Of a stretch of 6,845 nt of DNA, positions 1 through 6,774 are shown piece after piece. Under the pieces are notes generated by a model. The model was given only the letters and a program-made list of their open reading frames with translations, searched no databases and was not told the origin of the DNA. The position numbers were made by a program, and so were the translations under genes. The number at the start of each line of letters is the position of its first letter. Within the stretch, counting starts at the first letter, position 1. The DNA is from Dethiosulfovibrio sp. (GTDB lineage: Bacteria; Synergistota; Synergistia; Synergistales; Dethiosulfovibrionaceae), in contig JAQUTB010000091.1 of assembly GCA_028709985.1 (NCBI GenBank), positions 1 to 6,845 of the forward strand, written 5' to 3'.

Positions 1-99
1 GGATCGGTCATATCCACCTTGGACGTGGGGGCGGACCTGCCTAACCACTGGCCGGGCAGGCTTATACTGGACAGGATAACCTCTATGAACGTACTCTAA
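1..99 (+). CDS. 3' end of an unidentified protein-coding gene (partial)
   Basis: Frame 1 is open from the window edge for 32 codons and ends at TAA (97-99). The visible C-terminus contains the stretch DVGADLPNHWPGRLILDRI and ends SMNVL. Codon use (AGG for Arg, ATA for Ile) matches the other genes here, which supports real coding. I do not recognise the family from this fragment; there is no signal, membrane segment or known motif in it. The stop codon lies inside the left inverted end of the repeat element that follows (CTCTAAA, 94-100). The gene is convergent with the minus-strand hydrolase gene ending at 267. Confidence 0.6.
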   Translation, partial: GSVISTLDVGADLPNHWPGRLILDRITSMNVL

Positions 100-261
100 A
101 CCTGCCTGTTCCGTACGAACCGCCTCGGAGGGCACGTCCTGTGCCCCCTCGGCTTGGGGCGACGTCCTGTCGCCCCATTCGACTACACAACGGCATGTCG
201 AGTATACGGGCTCAAATGGGCTTCGTCGGAACGATCTCTCCGAGGATTAGAGTTTTTAGAG
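94..261 (+). repeat. Structured intergenic repeat, copy 1
   Basis: Positions 190-261 match 6658-6729 at 68 of 72 bases, in direct orientation; the first 57 bases differ only at 223. The outer ends form an inverted repeat, CTCTAAA (94-100) against TTTAGAG (255-261). Inside this, CCTCGGAG (123-130) pairs with CTCCGAGG (238-245). Compared with copy 2, the rest of the left stem arm is missing and replaced by two extra hairpins (130-176). The element fills nearly the whole 167-base gap between two convergent genes. It could be a miniature mobile element, a structured RNA 3' end or a transcription terminator; a T-run (253-257) follows the stem on the plus strand. No open frame in it looks like a gene. 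Confidence 0.75.
130..176. other. Two tandem stem-loops with identical GTCCT loops inside repeat copy 1
   Basis: The first hairpin pairs GGGCAC (130-135) with GTGCCC (141-146) around the loop GTCCT (136-140). The second pairs GGGGCGAC (156-163) perfectly with GTCGCCCC (169-176) around the same loop GTCCT (164-168). The stems differ in sequence but the loop and its closing AC/GT bases are the same. Copy 2 of the repeat lacks both hairpins. Neither is followed directly by a T-run on either strand, so they are not standard terminators on their own. Confidence 0.7.
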
Positions 262-266
262 GTGCT

Positions 267-1157
267 CTACAGTGAACTCCAAAGTAGCCTGCCTCGATCC
301 TCCAGTGGCTCCACCTCTCCCCTCTCCACCAAGTAGGTGAGGTGGGCCGAAAGGGCTCCCAGATTCAACACATACCGAACAGGGTCCATCCTCTTGCCGA
401 GCCACTCCATGAGCCCACCTAGAATATCGTCCCTTGTGGAGGGAGTGCGGCAGAGGGTCTTTACCCTGTCCGATATGTCCAGCAGGTGACGCCGGGTCAC
501 CTGTATTAGCTCGGAGGGGTCCTCCACCGTCGCACTGTGACATGGCACGAACCACCGGGCCTCAAGGTCCTCCAGGTAGTCCAGGGTGACTAGCCAGTCC
601 GCCACGTCGGCGACGAAGAGGAGGCCGTGTCTCTCTATCATATCCTGCCCGAAGAGGGCATCCCCAACGTAGGCGACCTGGTCCGGCGTTACGTAGCCCA
701 CCATCCCCGGCGAATGGCCGCCCAGATGGACCACCTTCAGCCCCGTCTCCTCCCAAAGGCCAGACCGGGGAAGGCCTAGGTCCACCGAACAGGACGGAGC
801 CATGAGAAACTTATTTCTGAGAGCGGAAAATGGCGACGCCCCCCACAGAAAGGCTGGTTCATAGAGGGTCTCCTCCAGAAAAGGCCTCTCCATATCCGGT
901 ATCGCCACGGAACATCCTGTGGCCTTTTTAAGGTAGCTGCATCCTCCCACGTGGTCGGCGTGAAAGTGAGTACAGGCGATCCAGCGTAAGGTTCTGCCGG
1001 AATTATCCAGCAGCCTCCTGAGGGCCCTGCCGGAGGACTCGTCCCCTCCTGCGTCGAAGAGGATCGTGCTGCCCACCGGTCCCCAGAGACCTAAGGAGAC
1101 GACCCCTGGAATAACGTAGCTATCTCCCGCCAGGCGTCTCAGCTCCAGAGCGGCCAT
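267..1157 (-). CDS. Metallo-beta-lactamase-fold hydrolase (LACTB2/glyoxalase II-like)
   Basis: This 296-residue protein belongs to the metallo-beta-lactamase superfamily, whose members use a two-metal (usually zinc) centre to hydrolyse thioesters, phosphodiesters or other bonds. The full ligand set is visible: THFHADH gives H64, H66, D68 and H69; GGHSPG gives H148; GDALFG gives D166; PCHS gives H207. The C-terminal 60-70 residues look like the small helical or winged-helix extension seen in LACTB2-type enzymes, which is my inference. No signal peptide is seen, so it is probably cytoplasmic. The ATG start at 1157 has AGGAGGT nine bases upstream. That site sits in the last two codons and stop of the peptidase gene, leaving a 7-base gap, so the gene is last in a three-gene operon. 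The substrate cannot be predicted; true antibiotic resistance is unlikely from the motifs. Confidence 0.92.
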   Translation of the reverse strand: MAALELRRLAGDSYVIPGVVSLGLWGPVGSTILFDAGGDESSGRALRRLLDNSGRTLRWIACTHFHADHVGGCSYLKKATGCSVAIPDMERPFLEETLYEPAFLWGASPFSALRNKFLMAPSCSVDLGLPRSGLWEETGLKVVHLGGHSPGMVGYVTPDQVAYVGDALFGQDMIERHGLLFVADVADWLVTLDYLEDLEARWFVPCHSATVEDPSELIQVTRRHLLDISDRVKTLCRTPSTRDDILGGLMEWLGKRMDPVRYVLNLGALSAHLTYLVERGEVEPLEDRGRLLWSSL

Positions 1158-1164
1158 ATCAGGT

Positions 1165-2721
1165 CTACCTCCTGAAGAACTCCGCCAGGTCAGCCTTGAG
1201 CTCGGCCTTGGCCTGAGGGTTTGAGTACATCATGTGCCCCCCGTCGTATACCTTCACGGTGACGTTTTCCGACAGCCTCTTAGAGGGCACGTCCAACCGC
1301 CCAAGGGTGTAGAGGATGGAGTCGTAGGTGCAGGTCAGGTCGTAGGACCCTATGGCCACGAACACCTTCAGGAAGTCGCTCCTCCTCATCGCGCTTGCCA
1401 GCAGATCCACCGTGTTGGGATAGCCCACGAAGCTCTCGCTGCCGGACTGGAAGTTCCAGTTGTATATGACCTCCGAGCTTGAGCTGAAATATTCCCTGTC
1501 CGATAAGAACTCCAGATCGTTTATGAGGTAGTGCATAAAGGCGGTCTGGTAGGGAGCCCCTCCCACGGTGAACATAGGATCCTCTCCGTAGTCGTACCAA
1601 CCGCCAGGACCTGTAAGCCTGCCATCGTAGCGGCTTATCATCTCCCGCCTGTCCTGTAGGAGGCCGGACAGGAACACCGAGGTGGGGATACGAAGGTTCA
1701 GGCTCCTTATATCCCGCTCCGGAAGGGCGGTTAACCGAGACAGCTGGGAGACCACCTCAGACCTCTCCTCCTCGCTCAGGCCGTTGCCCTTCCACAGAGC
1801 CGCCAGATAGGGGCCGTTGGCCCAATCCCTGGCCTTGGAGACCACCTCCGCAAGAGGCAGAGACTGGAGGTCTTTGGGTAGCCTACGGTGATACCATGCG
1901 ACCGCCGCCATGGACGGAAGATCGTGGATAAAGGGACGATCGTTGCTGCTGTCCGGGACCAGATCACCGTAGCTTGCCACAGGGGAGACCAGGACAACCC
2001 CCGAGGGCATTACACCTATATCCATGAGGGCCGACGCCAACCCAGTGCCTCTGACGCCACCGTAGCTCTCGCCGGCCAGATAGACCGGCGACCCCCAACG
2101 GTTCTCCCTGGTTAAATACATCCTTATGAACTGAGCCACCCAGTGGATATCCTCAGCGACACCCAAGAACCTGACGTCCTCGCTGTCGGACGGACGACTG
2201 TATCCCGTGCCGACAGGGTCGATGAACACCAAGTCGGTCACGTCCAGAAGGGTATGGGGGTTATCCTCCAACACATAGGGAGGCTTAGGCAGCCCTATAC
2301 CGGAGGGAGCCGTCTTCACCGACTTAGGCCCGAAGGCCCCGAGGTGCAAAAACAGCGCCGACGAGCCTGGGCCACCGTTGAAGGCAAAGGTCACGGGCCG
2401 CTCCACCGGGTCCCGATCGGAGAGAGAGTAGGCGACGTAGAAAACCCTGGCTATCTCCTCCCCTGAATCGTCGAATAGGGGCATCAGCTCCGTCCTCGCC
2501 TGGTAGGTCAGAGGTTCTCCGTCCACCATAACGGTTTGCTCCGTTATGGAGGCCTCCTGTGGGACGTTGGCCTTCTCCGTAGCCCCCTCCTGAGAAGGAG
2601 CTTCGACCTGAGCCTGAGCCTCGCTCGGCTGTTCCTCCTTCTCCGGCTCGGAGAAACCGGGACAGGAGAGGCTAAAGGCTAAAAACCCTCCAAGAAAAAG
2701 GGTCAAAAGAAACTTTCTCAT
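1165..2721 (-). CDS. Exported S10-family serine carboxypeptidase
   Basis: This is a 518-residue serine carboxypeptidase (peptidase family S10, alpha/beta-hydrolase fold), which removes C-terminal amino acids from peptides. Visible signatures are the oxyanion motif NGGPGSS (115-121), the nucleophile motif GESYGG with S219, a likely catalytic Asp at D461 (GSYDLTC), and the catalytic His H496 in DGGHMMY. The N-terminus (MRKFLLTLFLGGFLAFSLSC) is a signal peptide. C20 might be lipidated, but the residues before it (S-L-S) are not a canonical lipobox. Residues 25-58 form a Glu/Gln/Ala-rich, probably disordered linker before the catalytic domain, suggesting action in the periplasm or at the cell surface. 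The ATG at 2721 follows AGGGG with a 9-base spacing, and that site lies within the final codons of the chemoreceptor gene (5-base gap). A role in extracellular peptide use is an inference. Confidence 0.93.
   Translation of the reverse strand: MRKFLLTLFLGGFLAFSLSCPGFSEPEKEEQPSEAQAQVEAPSQEGATEKANVPQEASITEQTVMVDGEPLTYQARTELMPLFDDSGEEIARVFYVAYSLSDRDPVERPVTFAFNGGPGSSALFLHLGAFGPKSVKTAPSGIGLPKPPYVLEDNPHTLLDVTDLVFIDPVGTGYSRPSDSEDVRFLGVAEDIHWVAQFIRMYLTRENRWGSPVYLAGESYGGVRGTGLASALMDIGVMPSGVVLVSPVASYGDLVPDSSNDRPFIHDLPSMAAVAWYHRRLPKDLQSLPLAEVVSKARDWANGPYLAALWKGNGLSEEERSEVVSQLSRLTALPERDIRSLNLRIPTSVFLSGLLQDRREMISRYDGRLTGPGGWYDYGEDPMFTVGGAPYQTAFMHYLINDLEFLSDREYFSSSSEVIYNWNFQSGSESFVGYPNTVDLLASAMRRSDFLKVFVAIGSYDLTCTYDSILYTLGRLDVPSKRLSENVTVKVYDGGHMMYSNPQAKAELKADLAEFFRR
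1167..1173 (-). promoter_or_regulatory. Ribosome binding site of the hydrolase gene, inside the peptidase stop region
   Basis: On the minus strand AGGAGGT is made of the last two Arg codons (AGG AGG) and the first base of the TAG stop of the peptidase gene. It lies nine bases before the hydrolase ATG. This arrangement supports cotranscription and probable translational coupling. Confidence 0.8.
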
Positions 2722-2726
2722 ACGTA

Positions 2727-4796
2727 TTATCCCCTCTTAGTCGAGGCCACCAGAGCGGGGGCCTCGATATGGTTTCCTTCACAGCGATTTGCCATGTCCA
2801 TCAAAAGCAAAGCCAGTCTTGAGCTTACCGATCTAGCCTCCGATGCGGCACCCATGGCCTGATCCTTCCGCCCTTCTCTGAGACCCTCCTCGACCCGATG
2901 CCCCAGGCCGTGAAGCTTATCGTGGAGGGATACCACCTCACGCCACCGGTCCGCCAGATGGGCAGGAGGGGTGGCGGTGGACAAAAACAGCCCGAAACGG
3001 CATTTTGCCGGGTCCGTCTCCAGATCCCAAGGGCGACCGTCCAGGGACGCCTCAAGCCGGTCCATCCAGGCAGTGTGGGCGTCGACGGCCTTGGACACCA
3101 CCGTCCTCATGTCCGAGCAGGTTCCGAGGTTCATTTTGGAGAGCTCCTCTAACAGAGCCTCTCCCTGCCTGGACCCCTGACCGACCCTATGGGACAGGTC
3201 CTCGACCATCACGGTGAGGGATCTGACAGAACCTCCAGCCTCGTCTATAACCTGGTTAACCTCCGAGGCAAACCGAGACACCGACTCGGCACCGGAAGCC
3301 ATCTCCTGAGACGAGGCCGAAAGCTCCTGAGCGCTGGCCGCGACGGTCTGGGAAACCTCGTTGGTGCTGTCCATCCCCTCCAGGATCAGGACTATAGCCT
3401 GTACCACCCCGGCGATACGGTCCGCCACGTCCTCCATCTCCTTGGACATAGCCATGACGTCCTTAGAGGTTCCGTCGACGCCCTCCATGAGGCCTGTGAG
3501 GTTATCCCCTATCTGGACCGCGGCCCTTTTGCTCTCCTCAGCCAGCTTACGGACCTCCTCGGCCACGACGGCGAAACCCCGTCCCGCCTCACCGGCCCTG
3601 GCTGCCTCTATGGCGGCGTTCAATGCGAGGAGGTTTGTCTGCTCCGCTATGCCCTGGATGGTTTGAACCACCTGGTGTATGACCGTTGCCTTCTCAGCCA
3701 GAGACGCAGCCCTTTCGGAGACGTGCTCAGCCTGCCCCCTGGCCGACTCCATGGCGGTGGATGTCTGAGCCAAAGCGGCCTCGCCCTCTCTGGCCTTGGC
3801 CACCACGTCGGAGACGGTCTGATTGAGACTCTCCGCCATCTGAGCGAGGGCCTGGGATGTGGATGCTATCTCCTCGGAGGAGGCGTACTGAGACTCCACC
3901 GCCCCCGACACCTGGTCCACTGCCTTAGCCCCTTTTGCGACCCCTTCCTCCATGGACTTAAACGTCTTGGCGAAAACGTCAAGAGACCGGGCGAGGGAGT
4001 TGAAGGCAGCCAAAAAGTCCTGTGTTCCCTGGGACGTATCCCAGAAGTTGCTCCTAAGAAGCTCGACGAAACCGTTGAAGTAGGACGCCATCTGTCCTGT
4101 CTCGTCGCCGGACCGCACCGGGAGACGCCAGGTGAGGTCCGCCTTGCCGTCGGTGGAACGGCCCATGAAGAGGTTCATCTCCCTTATGGGGGCTATGACG
4201 GACCGACGGTAGAAAAGCACGCAGAGAAGGGCTATCACAAAAGCCAGAGCCAGTGAGACCTCCTGTATAACCTTAAGCAGCGTCACCCGACCTGCGGCGT
4301 CGGCCTCAAGGGACACCGTAGCGGCAGCGGCGGCGGACAGAACCGATTGAGCCTGGGAGGTAATTTGCTTCCAGGCGTTCTCGTCTCCACCGGAGAGGAC
4401 CGACTCAGCCACCTTCCGATAGGACTGAAAGGCCCTGTCTGCGGCCTGGAGAAGCTCTTTAGACCTGGCCGACGGAGCCGGGATCTCGGTCCAAGTTCCC
4501 GCCTTAGGGTCTAAAGGGGCCTTGCCGCCCGAGGCCAGGGCCCTGTTGGTCTCCTGAAACAGGTTCATGGAGGCGACCGCCTCGTTTTTGTAGGCACTGT
4601 CGCCGGACAGCTTAAACGCCAGCGCAGCCTTGGCTATGTTTTGGGACAACATCCTCTGCCTGCCAGCCAAGTTTATTACCATGCCGTCATTGGCCTGGTC
4701 CGAGGTTATGACCAAGGTCGACACCAAAGATACGGTAAAGAGACTCAACAGTACCGTTAGGGGGAACACCAATTTTACAAAAAGGCTTTTTCTCAT
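2727..4796 (-). CDS. Methyl-accepting chemotaxis receptor with PilJ-type sensor and C-terminal CZB zinc-binding domain
   Basis: This 689-residue transmembrane chemoreceptor would signal to the CheA/CheW complex. Domains in order: membrane segment about 8-31; extracytoplasmic PilJ/NarX-like helical sensor about 33-170 with the hallmark AGRQRMLSQ (44-52); second membrane segment about 177-196; HAMP about 197-250; a long coiled-coil signalling region with the conserved hairpin tip (383-422, key motifs [19 protein letters not shown] and [15 protein letters not shown]); and a C-terminal CZB domain about 560-640. The CZB ligands are visible as H574 (HTAW), C599 (CRFG), H625 and H629 (LHDKLH). CZB domains bind zinc and have been linked to zinc or oxidant sensing. 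No CheR-binding pentapeptide is seen at the C-terminus (STKRG). The ATG at 4796 has GGAGGG six bases upstream. It is first in an operon with the peptidase and hydrolase; no other chemotaxis genes are in the window. The ligand is unknown. Confidence 0.94.
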   Translation of the reverse strand: MRKSLFVKLVFPLTVLLSLFTVSLVSTLVITSDQANDGMVINLAGRQRMLSQNIAKAALAFKLSGDSAYKNEAVASMNLFQETNRALASGGKAPLDPKAGTWTEIPAPSARSKELLQAADRAFQSYRKVAESVLSGGDENAWKQITSQAQSVLSAAAAATVSLEADAAGRVTLLKVIQEVSLALAFVIALLCVLFYRRSVIAPIREMNLFMGRSTDGKADLTWRLPVRSGDETGQMASYFNGFVELLRSNFWDTSQGTQDFLAAFNSLARSLDVFAKTFKSMEEGVAKGAKAVDQVSGAVESQYASSEEIASTSQALAQMAESLNQTVSDVVAKAREGEAALAQTSTAMESARGQAEHVSERAASLAEKATVIHQVVQTIQGIAEQTNLLALNAAIEAARAGEAGRGFAVVAEEVRKLAEESKRAAVQIGDNLTGLMEGVDGTSKDVMAMSKEMEDVADRIAGVVQAIVLILEGMDSTNEVSQTVAASAQELSASSQEMASGAESVSRFASEVNQVIDEAGGSVRSLTVMVEDLSHRVGQGSRQGEALLEELSKMNLGTCSDMRTVVSKAVDAHTAWMDRLEASLDGRPWDLETDPAKCRFGLFLSTATPPAHLADRWREVVSLHDKLHGLGHRVEEGLREGRKDQAMGAASEARSVSSRLALLLMDMANRCEGNHIEAPALVASTKRG

Positions 4797-4854
4797 CTAC
4801 ATCCCTCCAAAATTAATCGCAAAATCCTCCACGATGAACACCATAGACCATCTA

Positions 4855-4884
4855 ATTATACACGCAGTTATCGTTCTATCCCAA
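4855..4884 (-). promoter_or_regulatory. Candidate sigma-70-type promoter of the chemoreceptor operon
   Basis: On the minus strand a perfect TATAAT (4860-4855) is preceded, after an 18-base spacer, by TTGGGA (4884-4879), which matches TTGACA at four of six positions. It would start transcription near 4848, giving a leader of about 50 bases before the ATG at 4796. Called by eye. Confidence 0.55.
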
Positions 4885-4894
4885 GGGCAGTTTC
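4868..4894 (-). promoter_or_regulatory. Weak sigma-28 (flagellar)-like promoter overlapping the operon promoter
   Basis: On the minus strand GAAACTGC (4894-4887) and AACGATAA (4875-4868) are separated by 11 bases, the spacing of the flagellar sigma factor consensus TAAAGTTT-N11-GCCGATAA. About 10 of 16 positions agree, with CGATAA intact. Chemoreceptor genes are often under this sigma factor, but the match is weak and could be chance. Confidence 0.25.
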
Positions 4895-4911
4895 AGGGTA
4901 AAATTGATCCT

Positions 4912-4939
4912 TTCTGACCGAGCCCATATGATGTATAAT
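4912..4939 (+). promoter_or_regulatory. Candidate promoter of prfC
   Basis: A perfect TATAAT (4934-4939) lies 73 bases before the prfC ATG. The best -35 at normal spacing is TTCTGA (4912-4917, 16-base spacer), which is poor. TTGATC (4904-4909) matches better but is 24 bases away. It is divergent from the chemoreceptor promoter, so both may share regulatory DNA between 4884 and 4912. Confidence 0.5.
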
Positions 4940-4950
4940 TTTTTGTTCCA

Positions 4951-4980
4951 AGGGAGCCAGGTATGCACTGGAGGTTCCCT
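4951..4980 (+). other. Stem-loop in the prfC leader
   Basis: AGGGAGCC (4951-4958) can pair with GGTTCCCT (4973-4980) with one G-U pair, and CCAG (4957-4960) with CTGG (4968-4971) offers an alternative upper stem. The 3' arm also contains AGGTT (4972-4976), which could instead pair with AACCT (4986-4990), so two exclusive folds are possible. No T-run follows, so it is not a simple terminator. A regulatory role is speculative. Confidence 0.35.
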
Positions 4981-5012
4981 CAATCAACCTGAGACCTATC
5001 GGGAGGATCAAC

Positions 5013-6617
5013 ATGACGGCTATAAACTCTTCAGAGTTAAAAAAACAGATAGAAAGACGGAGGACCTTCGGCATAATAAGCCACCCCGACGCAGGAAAGA
5101 CCACCCTCACAGAAAAGCTGCTCCTCTTCGGCGGAGCCATAACCATGGCGGGGGCGGTCAAGTCCCGAAAGTCCTCCAAGCACGCCACCAGCGACTGGAT
5201 GGCCATAGAGCAGGAGAGGGGCATCTCGGTCACCAGCTCGGTGATGAAGTTCGAGTACCGAGACTACGAGATAAACCTGCTGGACACCCCTGGGCACAAG
5301 GACTTCTCCGAGGATACCTATCGAGTCCTGACCGCAGTAGACAGCGCTGTTATGGTGATAGACAGCGTCAAAGGCGTCGAGGAACAGACAAGACGGCTCA
5401 TGGAAGTATGTCGCATGAGGAACACTCCCATCATAACCTTCATAAACAAGCTGGACCGGGAGGGACTGTCCCCTTTGGAGGTGCTTTCGGACATAGAGGA
5501 GAACCTCCAGATAGAGTGCGCCCCCCTGACCTGGCCCATCGGAATGGGAAAGGGCTTCAAGGGAACCTACGACCTATACAAAAAGGAGCTCACCCTTTTT
5601 CGACCCGGGTTCGAGAGCCTGAGGACCCAGGACACCATGGCTGTTATAAAGGACCTGGACGACCCCAAGCTGGACCAGCTCATCGGAGTACAGGCCAAGG
5701 ATCTTAGGGACGACATAGCCCTCCTGGAGGGTGCGGCAAACCCCTTCGACTTAGAGGACTACCTGAAGGGCAGCCAGACGCCGGTTTTCTTCGGAAGCGC
5801 CGTCAACAACTTCGGAGTTCGGGAGATGCTGGACAGCTTCGTAGAGATAGCCCCCTGTCCGGGGCCCAGGGAGACCACCACCAGGCCCGTATCCCCGGAG
5901 GAGGAGGAATTCTCCGGCTTCGTCTTCAAGATCCAGGCCAACATGGACCTAGCCCACAGGGACCGTCTGGCCTTCATGAGGGTCTGTTCCGGCCGGTTCT
6001 ACCGGGGTATGAAGGTCAAACACCACAGGATAGGCAAGGAAGTCACCATGTCCAACCCAACCATCTTCATGGCCCAGGATAGAGAGCTGGTGGAGGAGGC
6101 CTGGCCGGGGGACATTGTCGGCATCCACAACCACGGGACCATCAAGATAGGGGACACCTTCACCGACAAAGAGCCTCTCCAGTACATAGGCATACCGAGC
6201 TTCGCGCCGGAGCATTTCAGGAGGGTCAGGCTTGAGTCGCCTATGAAGTCGAAGCAGCTTCAAAAGGGACTCCTACAGCTCTCGGAGGAGGGGGCCATAC
6301 AGGTGTTCAAGCCCCTTACCGATAACATATTCATACTGGGAGCGGTGGGGGTGCTTCAGTTCGACGTCGCCGTGGCGAGGCTGAAGGCCGAGTATTCGGT
6401 GGAGGCCAGTTACGACTCCACCTCCTTCTCCGTGGCCCGGTGGGTTAGGTGCGCCGACCCGAAGAAAATGGCCGAGTTCGAGAGAGCCCACCAGGCCAAC
6501 CTGGCGAAAGACAGCACCGACAGCCTCGTCTACCTGGCGGCAAACAGTTGGGACCTGAAGTACGTCGAAAACCACTGGCCGGAGATAGAGTTCCTGAAGA
6601 CATGTGAACATCGCTAA
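5013..6617 (+). CDS. prfC: Peptide chain release factor 3 (RF3)
   Basis: This 534-residue translational GTPase recycles release factors RF1 and RF2 from the ribosome after peptide release, in the cytoplasm. Its length is close to that of E. coli RF3 (529). Visible motifs are the P-loop SHPDAGKTT (23-31), the switch I region [10 protein letters not shown] (67-76), DTPGH (91-95), NKLD (145-148) and GSA (261-263). The RF3-type insertion [14 protein letters not shown] (176-189) separates it from EF-G. The second domain starts near 300, and the RF3 C-terminal domain runs from about 395 to the end (for example [10 protein letters not shown], 443-452, and [11 protein letters not shown], 507-517). 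The ATG at 5013 has GGGAGGA (5001-5007) five bases upstream. It is divergent from the chemoreceptor operon and probably monocistronic or cotranscribed with the small downstream gene. Its TAA stop (6615-6617) lies inside the left end of repeat copy 2. Confidence 0.97.
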   Translation: MTAINSSELKKQIERRRTFGIISHPDAGKTTLTEKLLLFGGAITMAGAVKSRKSSKHATSDWMAIEQERGISVTSSVMKFEYRDYEINLLDTPGHKDFSEDTYRVLTAVDSAVMVIDSVKGVEEQTRRLMEVCRMRNTPIITFINKLDREGLSPLEVLSDIEENLQIECAPLTWPIGMGKGFKGTYDLYKKELTLFRPGFESLRTQDTMAVIKDLDDPKLDQLIGVQAKDLRDDIALLEGAANPFDLEDYLKGSQTPVFFGSAVNNFGVREMLDSFVEIAPCPGPRETTTRPVSPEEEEFSGFVFKIQANMDLAHRDRLAFMRVCSGRFYRGMKVKHHRIGKEVTMSNPTIFMAQDRELVEEAWPGDIVGIHNHGTIKIGDTFTDKEPLQYIGIPSFAPEHFRRVRLESPMKSKQLQKGLLQLSEEGAIQVFKPLTDNIFILGAVGVLQFDVAVARLKAEYSVEASYDSTSFSVARWVRCADPKKMAEFERAHQANLAKDSTDSLVYLAANSWDLKYVENHWPEIEFLKTCEHR

Positions 6618-6727
6618 AAACTAACGTTCGGATCCCCTCGGAGAGGTCGTTCCGCCTACGGCATGTCGAGTATACGGGCTCAAATGGGCTACGTCGGAAC
6701 GATCTCTCCGAGGACCAGCGTTTTTAG
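6614..6727 (+). repeat. Structured intergenic repeat, copy 2
   Basis: Positions 6658-6729 match 190-261 at 68 of 72 bases. The outer ends are an exact 8-base inverted repeat, CTAAAAAC (6614-6621) and GTTTTTAG (6720-6727). Inside it a 19-base arm (6636-6654, starting CCTCGGAGAG) pairs along its full length with 6695-6713, the only non-Watson-Crick pair being a G-U. The apical 40 bases (6655-6694) hold the most conserved part, including the palindrome GTATAC and the direct repeat GGGCT-CAAAT-GGGCT. The element starts in the prfC stop codon. The long stem and the T-run at 6721-6725 may also end prfC transcription. It could be a miniature mobile element or a structured RNA; no open frame is convincing. 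Confidence 0.78.
6636..6725 (+). terminator. Possible transcription terminator of prfC formed by repeat copy 2
   Basis: The 19-bp stem (6636-6654 with 6695-6713) is followed seven bases later by TTTTT (6721-6725). The 40-base loop and the gap before the T-run make this unlike a compact intrinsic terminator, so the call is tentative. Confidence 0.3.
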
Positions 6728-6742
6728 AGTTTTCCTAAAACT
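6728..6742. repeat. Short A/T-rich palindrome next to repeat copy 2
   Basis: AGTTTT (6728-6733) and AAAACT (6737-6742) form a 6-bp inverted repeat around CCT. It lies directly after the right end of the repeat element and 16 bases before the ribosome binding site of the next gene. It could be an operator or simple decay of inserted DNA; nothing decides between these. Confidence 0.35.
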
Positions 6743-6757
6743 GAGTCCACAAATCTG

Positions 6758-6764
6758 AAGGAGG
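6758..6764 (+). promoter_or_regulatory. Ribosome binding site that decides a TTG start
   Basis: AAGGAGG lies only one base before the in-frame ATG at 6766, too close for initiation, but ten bases before the in-frame TTG at 6775. The next in-frame ATG (6793) is 28 bases away. TTG at 6775 is therefore the best start. Confidence 0.65.
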
Positions 6765-6774
6765 AATGTTAATC

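Noticed and set aside
156..176. Perfect GGGGCGAC/GTCGCCCC hairpin as a classic bidirectional terminator between the convergent genes
   Set aside because: Neither strand has a T-run directly after the stem, so it is described as part of the repeat instead.
154..336. A 60-codon plus-strand open frame starting in repeat copy 1
   Set aside because: It runs through the repeat into the 3' end of the hydrolase gene on the other strand, with no good ribosome binding site and no protein motifs. The same repeat region in copy 2 is not followed by a comparable frame.
267..1157. A genuine antibiotic-hydrolysing beta-lactamase
   Set aside because: The HFHADH, GGHSPG and PCHS motifs fit the broad hydrolase superfamily of LACTB2/glyoxalase II type; there is no signal peptide and the context is not that of a resistance gene.
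3189..4256. A 355-codon open frame on the plus strand, antisense to the chemoreceptor gene
   Set aside because: It lies wholly within the well-supported receptor gene; its translation is rich in Gly, His, Leu and Arg without domain motifs, as expected from the complement of a GC-rich coding sequence.
4868..5233. A 121-codon minus-strand open frame across the divergent promoter region and the prfC 5' end
   Set aside because: It overlaps the conserved N-terminal GTPase region of prfC and both promoter candidates, has no recognisable domain, and reads as an antisense shadow.
94..6727. The two direct repeats as borders of a composite transposon carrying the four genes
   Set aside because: No transposase or integrase gene is present, the segment includes housekeeping prfC, and codon use looks uniform. 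Independent insertion of two copies is simpler.
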